NCBI RefSeq assembly: GCF_002355475.1
Contig: NZ_AP014862.1
Span: 2,728,001 to 2,792,000, forward strand
Reading direction: 5' to 3'
From: Pseudomonas furukawaii
GTDB taxonomy: Bacteria; Pseudomonadota; Gammaproteobacteria; Pseudomonadales; Pseudomonadaceae
DNA length: 64,000 nucleotides
Below the pieces are notes generated by a model. That model was not told the DNA's origin and did not search any database. It saw nothing but the letters and a program-made list of their open reading frames with translations. The position numbers and the translations under genes were made by a program. Positions 51,391 through 58,231 of this stretch are shown one piece after another. Numbering within the stretch: position 1 is the first letter of the stretch; each line of letters starts with the position of its first letter.

Positions 51391-51630
51391 ATGCGATCAT
51401 CTCGCCAGCCACGGAACCATTGGTAGACTTTTGACGACGGGCGGAACCGTTCCGGCAGATCGCGCTAGGTGACTCCGGAGCAGCGGACCCAGAAGATGTT
51501 GTTGAGTACCTGCCGATCATCACTCACGGCGACCGCTTCTCTGTTCCAGGCAAACAAGATCCTTGAACAACTCCCATGCAGCATCAGGGATTTTGTAGCG
51601 CCATTCGATGCGGGTCCCCCGGCCAACCAT
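51391..51630 (-). pseudogene. Decayed N-terminal fragment of an IS5-family transposase
   Basis: From ATG 51630 the minus strand reads IEWRYKIPDAAWELFKDLVC then EQRSGRRE and a stop. In the next frame it continues VSDDRQVLNNIFWVRCSGVT, a TAG, then RDLPERFRPSSKVYQWFRGW and RDD. Together these match the start of IS5-family transposases (DRQVLNGIFWVL.SG..WRDLPERFGPW...RFR.WRDD). There is one frameshift, one nonsense codon where a Trp is usual, and loss of the rest at a REP-like GTAGGAGCGCGCTTGCG (about 51367-51387). Confidence 0.8.
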
Positions 51631-51692
51631 GACGGCAATTCTACCAGTACCAATATTTCGCATAAAAACTGCGAGCCGACGATTAAAGCTCT

Positions 51693-52415
51693 TCAATGAG
51701 CAGACGCAGCCGCTATAAAGGCTTCATCCAATGTTTTCGTATGGTATGCACTAAGAAATGAATCTTTGCTCATGTATTTTTTGAGTTTCTTGTTACTTAT
51801 CATGTAGAAGCATGTGCAGTTTTGAATAATTTCTTCCGTGTTATGTGATGATACCAAAACTGCACCGCCGTCCATTGAGAACCCTTTTATGCACTTCCAA
51901 ATGTAATGTCTGAACTCAGGGTCAACACCTGCTGTTGGTTCGTCAAGAATCACAAGATCAGATCCATTTGTAAGGGCGAGCAACGCGAAAAACCATCTCT
52001 TTTCACCGTAGCTGCAGATTGCTGATTTCTTTTTTAGAAGTTCATTGTATCTGCCGACTATTTCGGGAGCTAATTTCTTTAATTTATTCAAGGTTTGTGT
52101 TTCTGGATAGCGATCCTCGCAAGTAAGGGAGGAAGCCATTGTAAAAATTTCATGCATTTTAAGAAGTGGCGGTGTTGTTATTGTTTGGGAAAGGTAAGAC
52201 TGTCTCTCGAACGTGTTGTAGATGAGTCCTGAGTTTGGTTTTGAAATGTTGCATATTAGGTCGAAAAGCGTGGTTTTTCCGGAGCCATTAGGGCCTAGTA
52301 TTCCGATGATCTCCCTCTCTGAGATTTTCATTGAGGCTGCATTAAATATTTTATTTTTCTTGTGGGCGAAATCTATAAGTTTGACTTCAAGGAATTTCTT
52401 TGAGAAAGAGGTCAT
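51693..52415 (-). CDS. Microcin B17-like exporter ATPase (McbF-like)
   Basis: A 240-residue ABC ATPase. Walker A is GILGPNGSGKTTLFDLI, the signature is the degenerate ICSYGEKRWFFALL, Walker B is DLVILDEPTAGVD, and the switch His is in VLVSSHNTEEI. E. coli McbF is of similar length. With the permease upstream it should export the mature peptide and, as known for McbEF, give part of the self-immunity. Its ATG shares one base with the stop of the permease gene (TAATG). Base composition is AT-rich, unlike the flanking chromosome. Last gene of the six-gene operon. Confidence 0.88.
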   Translation of the reverse strand: MTSFSKKFLEVKLIDFAHKKNKIFNAASMKISEREIIGILGPNGSGKTTLFDLICNISKPNSGLIYNTFERQSYLSQTITTPPLLKMHEIFTMASSLTCEDRYPETQTLNKLKKLAPEIVGRYNELLKKKSAICSYGEKRWFFALLALTNGSDLVILDEPTAGVDPEFRHYIWKCIKGFSMDGGAVLVSSHNTEEIIQNCTCFYMISNKKLKKYMSKDSFLSAYHTKTLDEAFIAAASAH

Positions 52416-53146
52416 TAGTATCTACTCCAAACGGGGTTGACTATCATTTTTTTTGACGCCAAGAGTGCGGTTGCTGGGAAGAATATTGCTGTAAATAGCA
52501 CTGCCATGATGTTGTGCGATAACCCATTTTTCATGATATCTGTTGCGTAATGCACCGGATTGATAAGGTTAATATACTGAAGAAAATGGTTGTTGGAGTG
52601 TGTTGAGTAAATGGCGGAGCCTACGGCTGTAAAAATTATTATCGACATGGTCGTGCTTGAGTTCTGAAAGCTTAGTGGGGCTAATGTTATTAGTAATCCG
52701 AAAATTGAGAATAGGAAGAAGCAAGATATGAACCTTGCACCAAGTGAAGCGTAATGGATAATGGAGTAGTCCGTGATAGATATTGATGTGATTATGTAGA
52801 AGGTAGAGAAATATATAAGAGATACTGTGCAGTAGGCCAGGATCTGGGCTGCAAGGAAGGTGTTTCTAGATTGTTTTGTGTATATGAATGACCTGATGAA
52901 GCCACTTTCCCTTCGGCCTATTATGTAAAGGGATAGCCCGAAAAAGGCCACGCTTGCAGATATGTATGAGAAATACAAGGAACTGATTTCGGTGTAGCTT
53001 TCTCGTGTTAGCTCTTGGTTTCTGCTTTTGTTGAGCAAGTTGTAATAAAAGATGGAGATAGGGGAAATGGTAGTCCATAGTATGGAGATTGGCTCTCTGA
53101 GTTGCTCGGTGATCAATATTTTCACTAGTTTTATAGTCCGGTACAT
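52415..53146 (-). CDS. Microcin B17-like exporter permease (McbE-like)
   Basis: A 243-residue ABC-2 type membrane protein with about six hydrophobic segments (for example ISASVAFFGLSLYIIG, YCTVSLIYFSTFYIITSISI, FISCFFLFSIFGLLITLAPL, IMAVLFTAIFFPATALLA). E. coli McbE has nearly the same length and layout. The ATG at 53146 is chosen because AGAGGA lies 7 nt upstream; a TTG at 53161 is in frame but sits on the YcaO stop codon. Recognition as McbE rests on topology and gene order rather than on strong motifs. Confidence 0.82.
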   Translation of the reverse strand: MYRTIKLVKILITEQLREPISILWTTISPISIFYYNLLNKSRNQELTRESYTEISSLYFSYISASVAFFGLSLYIIGRRESGFIRSFIYTKQSRNTFLAAQILAYCTVSLIYFSTFYIITSISITDYSIIHYASLGARFISCFFLFSIFGLLITLAPLSFQNSSTTMSIIIFTAVGSAIYSTHSNNHFLQYINLINPVHYATDIMKNGLSHNIMAVLFTAIFFPATALLASKKMIVNPVWSRY

Positions 53147-53157
53147 GGAGATTCCTC

Positions 53158-54351
53158 TCAAGGAAATGGAACCATTTTTCCAAGGCGTCTTTTCAAGATG
53201 TCAGTCAAAAATCGCCTGGAGTACAAATTCTCCAGGTTGAATGCCTCCGCGTTGTTCATGTGCATAAAAAAGTCCGGTGATACAAAGCGAGAGTAGTGCA
53301 TTCTGCCTTCTGAGTTTGTCTCCTCTTTTACATACAAGAAGCCACTGGCGCCTAAACTCTCAATGGATTCTACAAGGTTCTGGAGGGTGATTTTATGTTT
53401 GTGATTTTTTGGTCGTGGTTGATCGACATGTGGATTTGATATTTCTTCGTAAGTAGAGATGGAGTTGCATTTTATGAAGTGTCTCTGGTAGGGATCCTTG
53501 ATGGTTGACGTGTCTTGAAAGCCTGTTTCAAATAAGTTCAAGAATCGAAAAGTTTGCCATAGTTCTAGAAGTGATTTATTCAGGGCGTCGCCGGAAGAGG
53601 AAGCGTATGACATTCCTGCGCAGTATCTGACCGTGGAGGAGTTGGAGTGTGCGCCATATATAACTAGTGCGCACTCGCCAGGAAAGATTGGGTCGGATAT
53701 GTTGAATGCTTTCAGGTTTCCATGCTTTGAAAGCAAATTGAAGAGGCTATAAGTTTCTTGGTTTGAGAGTACTTTTTCTATGTGTTCTTTTGAGTAGATT
53801 TCTGAGCATTTGTTTGTTAGCCAGAATCTCAATAGAAAATTTCTCTCCAGGATCTCCTTTATTGCTCCTAGTAGCGAACTTTCCAGTCCTAAGTGAAAGC
53901 TTGATCCGCAGGTGTCTCTGCGCGGATAAAACCTATTGTCTTCAAAATAGTTTCTTGCGCCAAGGGATAGAGTGATGGATGGGATTCCGCATTTTGAAAA
54001 GTCCTTTAGTCGAAATACTTCTGTTATATGAAATCTATGGCTCAGTATTGATGTAATTCCCTCTTTGCTTGTTTGTATGAAGGCGGATGCGAAGCTGTTT
54101 GTCTCGTCTTGGTCGAGGTATTCGCCAAGTAGTGCTTTTTTGGTGTAGGGTACTTCAGCGTTAAAGTGCCGTCGCTCGAAGTACTCACCGATAGCCGTTG
54201 AATACCATGAACCGGAGCGACCTATACCTGCACCAATATTTCTCCATGAATCGTACACCTCAAGAGAAGGGGGTAATTCTTTAACTGCAGAAGGTTGGAG
54301 TTGAAGGATGTTAGGAGAGGTTAAAAAAATAGACTGATTTGCAATGTTCAT
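53158..54351 (-). CDS. YcaO cyclodehydratase (McbD-like)
   Basis: A 397-residue YcaO protein, the ATP-using partner that phosphorylates backbone amides so that Cys/Ser side chains close to thiazolines/oxazolines. ATP/Mg motifs are seen: STAIGEYFERRHFN (ExxER, residues 56-60), GAIKEILERNF (ExxE, 166-169) and LLELWQTFRF (E263, Q266, R269). The chain ends MVPFP, a Pro-rich C-terminus typical of azoline-forming YcaO enzymes. Length nearly equals E. coli McbD (396). The start overlaps the McbC-like stop by 4 nt (ATGA). Needs the McbB-like protein to bind the precursor. Confidence 0.92.
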   Translation of the reverse strand: MNIANQSIFLTSPNILQLQPSAVKELPPSLEVYDSWRNIGAGIGRSGSWYSTAIGEYFERRHFNAEVPYTKKALLGEYLDQDETNSFASAFIQTSKEGITSILSHRFHITEVFRLKDFSKCGIPSITLSLGARNYFEDNRFYPRRDTCGSSFHLGLESSLLGAIKEILERNFLLRFWLTNKCSEIYSKEHIEKVLSNQETYSLFNLLSKHGNLKAFNISDPIFPGECALVIYGAHSNSSTVRYCAGMSYASSSGDALNKSLLELWQTFRFLNLFETGFQDTSTIKDPYQRHFIKCNSISTYEEISNPHVDQPRPKNHKHKITLQNLVESIESLGASGFLYVKEETNSEGRMHYSRFVSPDFFMHMNNAEAFNLENLYSRRFLTDILKRRLGKMVPFP

Positions 54352-55142
54352 GCTTGGTACCCAAAGAATTGGACTGCCATTGGGAAAAATAGAGTTGGAT
54401 TTAGTCCTAGGTGTTTACATATCATGACATCGGAGTACCCAGACCAGACTCTGTTTTTTAGTCCGAGAGCCTTAGAGTTCAAGTCGAGGAGCATGTACAT
54501 CGAGCCTGCCTCCATTAGTGCTAGTCTGTATCCTCTATATCTATATTTGAAAGATGTTTTGGGGATGTACGCAACGAATATTATTGCGGCACTTGGCGTT
54601 CCTATATTCGATCCATGGGGAAGAATTGCTTCAGTCAATCTCTCTGTATTGGAGGTTTCTTGGATTGGCTCAAATGTTTTCTTCCTGTTCAAGAGGTGAA
54701 GTACTCTCTCATCACATGGCCAATCTTGCGGACTGCCTAGTGAAAATATAAAGGTTTCCACCGGATAAAGGGCTCCACCACTTGGATAGCCACGGTAATA
54801 ATTCTCGTCAACTGTTAAGAGGGGGCTGCAAAGTCGCTTGATGGTCTCAAAGCTCAAGTCTTTCCTGATGAAATTAGCGCAGGATCTTTCCCTTTTCAGT
54901 TGTTCAATTAATTCTTCTTCGTTTCGCGAGTATTGGCCGCAGGATACATCTAGTCCAGGGTAAAGGCTAAGTTCGTTTCCGGTGAGTTTTTCCAAATCCT
55001 TTTCCTGTATGTTGTGTAGATACGAATAGTCGGAAAGGGCTTGGTGTATTAAATAGTTTCCTTGATAGTGAAATTCATGGATGTTTTCTAGAACTTTTCC
55101 TTCACAGAACTTTAGATAATAGTCGTGGGGGATTGTGCTCAT
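54348..55142 (-). CDS. FMN-dependent azoline dehydrogenase (McbC-like, SagB type)
   Basis: A 264-residue nitroreductase-fold flavoenzyme that oxidises azolines to thiazoles/oxazoles. FMN-binding features are RERSCANFIRKDLSF (84-98) and GYPSGGALYPVETFIF (118-133). The catalytic Lys-Tyr pair known from McbC is present at K199-Y200 in KTSFKYRYRGYRLALMEAG. The ATG at 55142 shares one base with the McbB-like stop (TAATG) and has AGGA 7 nt upstream, so it is preferred to an ATG at 55160 that would overlap the preceding gene by 19 nt. Confidence 0.92.
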   Translation of the reverse strand: MSTIPHDYYLKFCEGKVLENIHEFHYQGNYLIHQALSDYSYLHNIQEKDLEKLTGNELSLYPGLDVSCGQYSRNEEELIEQLKRERSCANFIRKDLSFETIKRLCSPLLTVDENYYRGYPSGGALYPVETFIFSLGSPQDWPCDERVLHLLNRKKTFEPIQETSNTERLTEAILPHGSNIGTPSAAIIFVAYIPKTSFKYRYRGYRLALMEAGSMYMLLDLNSKALGLKNRVWSGYSDVMICKHLGLNPTLFFPMAVQFFGYQA

Positions 55143-56008
55143 TATGGTGTCCTTAGACAATCACACATTGTCCAGTGAGGTATTGTTTCTTCGCTTGATT
55201 CACCTGAGTGGAGGTTTATCGCTAAATTTGGTAGGTTGCAGTCTTGAGTTCTGAAAGTTAATGAGCCTTGCGTGTGTAGATTTATTTTTTTTGCAATGGC
55301 TCCGGATGTTAAGGCTCTTTGGTATGCAGTAAATCTCCTAAGAGGTATGGGTTCATGCTGCTTTATAAAGTGATTGAGTAGCTTGCTCCAACCGCCTCTC
55401 GGTGAGTTTTTTTCGAATGCGATTATTTTGTCTATGAGGCAAAAGTGACATGGGTTTCCAATGCTAGGTATGAATGGTGCGCTGATGTAAATTGACTCTC
55501 CGTTAGAATATATTACTGATATGGCACTGTCGGGGTTTGAAGATGCGAGGCTGAAGAATTTTTTCTTCAGGTCGGAATAGTTGTAGTTGAGTGCTGATAT
55601 TACAAAATATCGTTTCTCACATTTTTGTTGTGATGTGTCTTGAGCTGCTGTGAGATACGTGATCTTGCATCGGGTTTCCGAAGTTATTATTTCCTTGCAA
55701 TAGAATAATGAGCTTTTTTCTTCGGTGATGAATGTCGCTCCGCTGAAATAACTTGGTTTTCTTATTGAGTGAGGAAATGTTGCTATTAGAAAATCTTCCC
55801 AGTCATTTTTTGTTAGGTTGTATTTTTCTGATAGGTCAATTTCTTCTATGTTGGTTTCGGCTGTTTGGTTTTTTATCCATTCGAGTGCTTTTATTATTTC
55901 TGGAGAGGTAATTCTGAATATCCCTTTCTGCGTTGTTATTAGCGCTGCTTTTTTTGTGATGGCTAGGTCGAAGTCGGTTGAGTTTATTGTCATTGTTTTA
56001 TGTCTCAT
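55142..56008 (-). CDS. McbB-like precursor-binding cyclodehydratase subunit
   Basis: A 288-residue protein in the position of McbB, the E1-like zinc-bearing subunit that binds the leader and presents it to McbD. Overall similarity is low to my eye. Two Cys pairs that could bind zinc are present, GNPCHFCLIDK (CxxC) and the extreme C-terminal WTMCDCLRTP (CxC), the arrangement expected of McbB. Start: ATG 56008 gives a length close to E. coli McbB (295) and lies after the hairpin at 56039-56067. ATG 55993 is also possible. An ATG at 56086, overlapping the precursor stop (ATGAGTAA), would make the hairpin coding and is less likely. Confidence 0.8.
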   Translation of the reverse strand: MRHKTMTINSTDFDLAITKKAALITTQKGIFRITSPEIIKALEWIKNQTAETNIEEIDLSEKYNLTKNDWEDFLIATFPHSIRKPSYFSGATFITEEKSSLFYCKEIITSETRCKITYLTAAQDTSQQKCEKRYFVISALNYNYSDLKKKFFSLASSNPDSAISVIYSNGESIYISAPFIPSIGNPCHFCLIDKIIAFEKNSPRGGWSKLLNHFIKQHEPIPLRRFTAYQRALTSGAIAKKINLHTQGSLTFRTQDCNLPNLAINLHSGESSEETIPHWTMCDCLRTP

Positions 56009-56038
56009 TCTGTCTGTTGTGTGCGGCGCTTGATTGAA

Positions 56039-56067
56039 AGCCTTCCCGACATTAAGTCGGGAAGGCT
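56039..56067 (-). terminator. Hairpin between precursor gene and enzyme genes (attenuator)
   Basis: On the minus strand AGCCTTCCCGAC, loop TTAAT, GTCGGGAAGGCT, then TTCAATC: a perfect 12-bp stem with only a short T-run, 12 bp after the precursor stop. Partial termination or mRNA end protection here would give more precursor than enzyme, as is common in ribosomal-peptide operons. Confidence 0.75.
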
Positions 56068-56078
56068 GATTTAACGTT

Positions 56079-56279
56079 TTACTCATCCTCAGTTATATGG
56101 TTTCCGCCGCAACCACCACACCCACCACTGCCGCCACTACATCCGCCCCCACCTCCGCATCCACCACTGCCACCACAGCCTCCGGCGCCTCCTGAACCAC
56201 CGAATGCAAGGGGAACGTCGGCGGGGCCATGGTCGAACTGGTACTCAAAAATGATCTCTATGAAATGGTTGTTGTTCAT
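56079..56279 (-). CDS. Microcin B17-like thiazole/oxazole-modified peptide precursor (McbA-like)
   Basis: A 66-residue peptide with an acidic/hydrophobic leader (MNNNHFIEIIFEYQFDHGPA, then DVPLAF) and a Gly-rich core from residue 27. Core Cys are at 35, 41, 47, 54 and 57; Ser at 29, 38, 48 and 51. C47-S48 preceded by Gly is the kind of GCS site that becomes a fused thiazole-oxazole in microcin B17. The core ends GGNHI, like the GSHI end of McbA, but continues with TEDE. The leader shares no obvious sequence with the E. coli McbA leader. AGAGG lies 8 nt before the ATG. First gene of the operon; function as a DNA gyrase poison is inference from the class. Confidence 0.9.
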   Translation of the reverse strand: MNNNHFIEIIFEYQFDHGPADVPLAFGGSGGAGGCGGSGGCGGGGGCSGGSGGCGGCGGNHITEDE

Positions 56280-56335
56280 TAGTTGTACCTCTTGTCTTGT
56301 TTTCTAGTTTCTGTTTTTTAGGTATTGCAGGAATT

Positions 56336-56379
56336 AGTTTATTTTTAATTTTTTATTTTTCATCTATCAAAAATGATAG
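56336..56379 (-). promoter_or_regulatory. Candidate lux-box promoter of the microcin operon
   Basis: CTATCAAAAATGATAG (56364-56379) is a perfect 6-bp dyad around AAAA and fits the CT-N12-AG form of las/rhl-type lux boxes. On the minus strand TAAACT (56341-56336) could be the -10 hexamer. That would put the start near 56329 and the dyad centre near -42, the usual activator position overlapping -35. A LuxR-family gene is divergent on the other side. The -10 assignment is inferred from spacing. Confidence 0.6.
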
Positions 56380-56606
56380 TTTTCAAGGTTTTTCCTATGT
56401 TGGTTGGCCTCGCTCTGTATGAAAGTTCTCTGTTTGGTTGGGATGTTTCTTCGGGAAAACAAGCGCCGCTTTGGGTTTTTCGGTTTATTTTATATTTTGT
56501 TGATTTTTGTTGTTGGCGCTTTCTATGGGGTTGTGTTCGCGAAAAGTTGTATTTGGCTAGGGTTTGTATTCAATTAAAGTTTTCCAGAGCAGACGACGGG
56601 GGAATT

Positions 56607-57296
56607 ATGCCTTCTCTTTCTGAAGTTGGGCTGATATCAAGAGCGTTGACGAGTTATGATTTGAGAGTGCGGGTGGAGGAGGTTTCCTCAAAGTTGGGTG
56701 TTAGCGGTTTTTTTATGGAGACGAGGTGCGGCTCTGATATTTTTGTTGATGAGCCTTTGGTGTTTGAGTTTGGATCTATTAGGCTGGGCGATATTGGTGG
56801 GGAGGAGTATGAGAAGTCTTCGCTTTTTGATAGATTTTTTTATGGATCAATCTTGCCGAAGACTTGGGGTGCGAAAGTGGAAGGGATCGAGAGAGTTGAT
56901 CTTCCTTTCAGTGTCAATGTGGGGTGCAAAGTTGGTATGGTTTTCCCTTTGATCGGTACCGGCGGGGAGCGTGGTGTCTTGGGATTTTCCTTTTCAACAG
57001 AGTGTGGATTTGCAGAACGAATTCAAGAATTTAGCTTCGTGAGAGATCATGTGCTAGAGGCACTCCTGAGAATAAGATATTCATTGAGGCGAAGGTCAAT
57101 AGGTGTTTCTAAGCGAGAGTTGGAGGTTTTGCTCTGGTGTGCTCACGGAAAGACTGCATGGGAAATATCAAGAATATTGTCATGCTCTGAGGCAAATGTG
57201 AATTTTCACGTGGCTTCGGCAAAGAAAAAGTTGAGGGTGTCTAGCAGGTCCGCAGCTGTCGCTGTAGCGATAAAGTCTGGGCTTATTGAAATGTAG
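56607..57296 (+). CDS. LuxR-family solo regulator
   Basis: A 229-residue regulator with a LuxR autoinducer-domain-like N-terminus and a LuxR HTH at about 165-229 (VSKRELEVLLWCAHGKTAWE, ISRILSCSEANVNFHVASAK, KKLRVSSRSAAVAVAIKSGL). In the ligand domain the conserved Gly (GCKVGMVFPLIG) and a Trp (LPKTWG) can be placed, but the usual Trp-x3-Tyr and Asp-Pro of AHL pockets are not evident, so the ligand may not be a standard AHL. No luxI is in the window. ATG 56607 with GGGGG upstream gives the normal family length; an ATG at 56373 would add 78 residues with no family counterpart. AT-rich like the operon. Confidence 0.85.
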   Translation: MPSLSEVGLISRALTSYDLRVRVEEVSSKLGVSGFFMETRCGSDIFVDEPLVFEFGSIRLGDIGGEEYEKSSLFDRFFYGSILPKTWGAKVEGIERVDLPFSVNVGCKVGMVFPLIGTGGERGVLGFSFSTECGFAERIQEFSFVRDHVLEALLRIRYSLRRRSIGVSKRELEVLLWCAHGKTAWEISRILSCSEANVNFHVASAKKKLRVSSRSAAVAVAIKSGLIEM

Positions 57297-57914
57297 GTGT
57301 CTCAGGTGTGTTTTGCGTGATTGCACTATGTAAAAAGAATTTTTTTGGAGCGTTGGCGTATTGTGCTCGCTTTATGGTGGGCGTGGATGATAAATGTTTT
57401 TCTGGTTATCTTTTCGCGTATTCGGTGATAACTCCTGCTTACGTTAGAGAGCACATGAAGTCGTTCTCAATTTGCTATTAGTTTTTCCTTCTCTGTAACA
57501 GCACATCGCGTTCTCAGCTTATTTACGAGCCTCTCCCTCACCACTCCCAATCCTACCTGCCCAGAGAGCGCGAGACGAAAGCCCTGGATCTCCTGCATTC
57601 TTTCGGCGCTCCCAGACGTTAGTGCTCGTCCCCGGCACTCGCAGTGAGAGTAGGCTGACGCCTAGGATTATCGCCAATGCCGCGCGAAGGCCGGTCAGGC
57701 TGGTGCTGGAATAGCGTGTACCAGTCTTGTACATCGAGGTCGTCGAGGATCTCGTTGCGGTACAGTCTGCGGGCAGGGAACGCCACCAATCGTAGAGGCT
57801 CACGACCATTGGCCGGGCCTCAACTCAGCCACTCCGGCTAGGACGTCAGGTTGTCGCCGGCATCCTCCGTGAGCTTGACCAGCCGAACTCCACAGGGCTC
57901 GCGGGCATGGTTCC
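57297..57914. other. Gene-poor stretch with probable coding remnants at the island's right side
   Basis: AT-rich to about 57500, then GC-rich. Minus-strand fragments look protein-like but are broken by stops: WNHAREPCGVRLVKLTEDAG (about 57915-57850) and, after two stops, RLVAFPARRLYRNEILDDLD with VQDWYTLFQHQPDRPSRGIG (about 57805-57680). I cannot name the family. They suggest an old chromosomal gene interrupted or deleted when the island arrived. No intact gene is supported here. Confidence 0.4.
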
Positions 57915-58019
57915 AGGCTAGATCGCGAGCTCGCTCCTACAGACAACCGGCGCGGGCCTTGCCCTGTAGGAGCCGGCTTGCCGGCGAATGGCGCGGAATG
58001 ATTCGCGAGCGAGCTCGCT
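57915..58019. repeat. REP cluster, interrupted by the IS110-family element
   Basis: GATCGCGAGCTCGCTCCTAC, TGTAGGAGCCGGCTTGCCGG and GCGAGCGAGCTCGCT are the arms of the same REP family as at 21087 and 37103. The last arm breaks off after GCTCGCT at 58019 and resumes as CCTACAGGAGCCGGCTTGCC at 59188. Confidence 0.85.
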
Positions 58020-58033
58020 TGTATGTCGTAAGG

Positions 58034-58206
58034 TGAGTCTGTCGGGGGTGGAGGGACTGAGCTCGCTTCTGCAAGACAGACGGTAGGAGAACTCCCCCAC
58101 TCCTGGCTCACGACAAGCGCCGATAAGGAATCCATCGACTCGAGTAGCCGCTCGAGATCGACCATATCTGCAAGCCTGCGCACAGGTGAGCCCCCCGACA
58201 GACTCA
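58034..58206 (+). ncRNA. Putative bridge RNA of the IS110-family element
   Basis: The 5' non-coding end is closed by an exact 15-bp inverted pair, TGAGTCTGTCGGGGG (58034-58048) and CCCCCGACAGACTCA (58192-58206). Inside, GAGCTCGCT (58059-58067) is identical to the left target flank. GTAGGAG (58083-58089) is the complement of the right target CTCCTAC. Both include the CT core, as bridge-RNA target guides do. Further on, CGATAAGGAATCC (58121-58133) and CGACCATATCTGCAAG (58159-58174) flank a CTCGAG hairpin and partly match the element's own two ends, as donor guides would. Confidence 0.7.
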
Positions 58207-58231
58207 TTCATCTTGTCGGCCGGAATCGCAC

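Noticed and set aside
56009..56086. Longer start for the McbB-like protein (ATG overlapping the precursor stop)
   Set aside because: It would translate the 12-bp hairpin and make the protein longer than McbB. Kept only as an alternative because ATGAGTAA could allow coupling.
56373..56606. Longer N-terminus for the LuxR-type protein
   Set aside because: The extra 78 residues have no family counterpart, begin inside the putative lux box, and lack a ribosome site; ATG 56607 has a good one.
57308..57481. Open frame of 57 codons from GTG after the LuxR gene
   Set aside because: No ribosome site and no recognisable family; chance open frames are common in AT-rich DNA of this kind.
57519..58207. 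Minus-strand open frames of 96 and 135 codons
   Set aside because: One runs through REP arms and the bridge-RNA region, and neither has a coherent protein pattern; the protein-like pieces are in another frame with stops.
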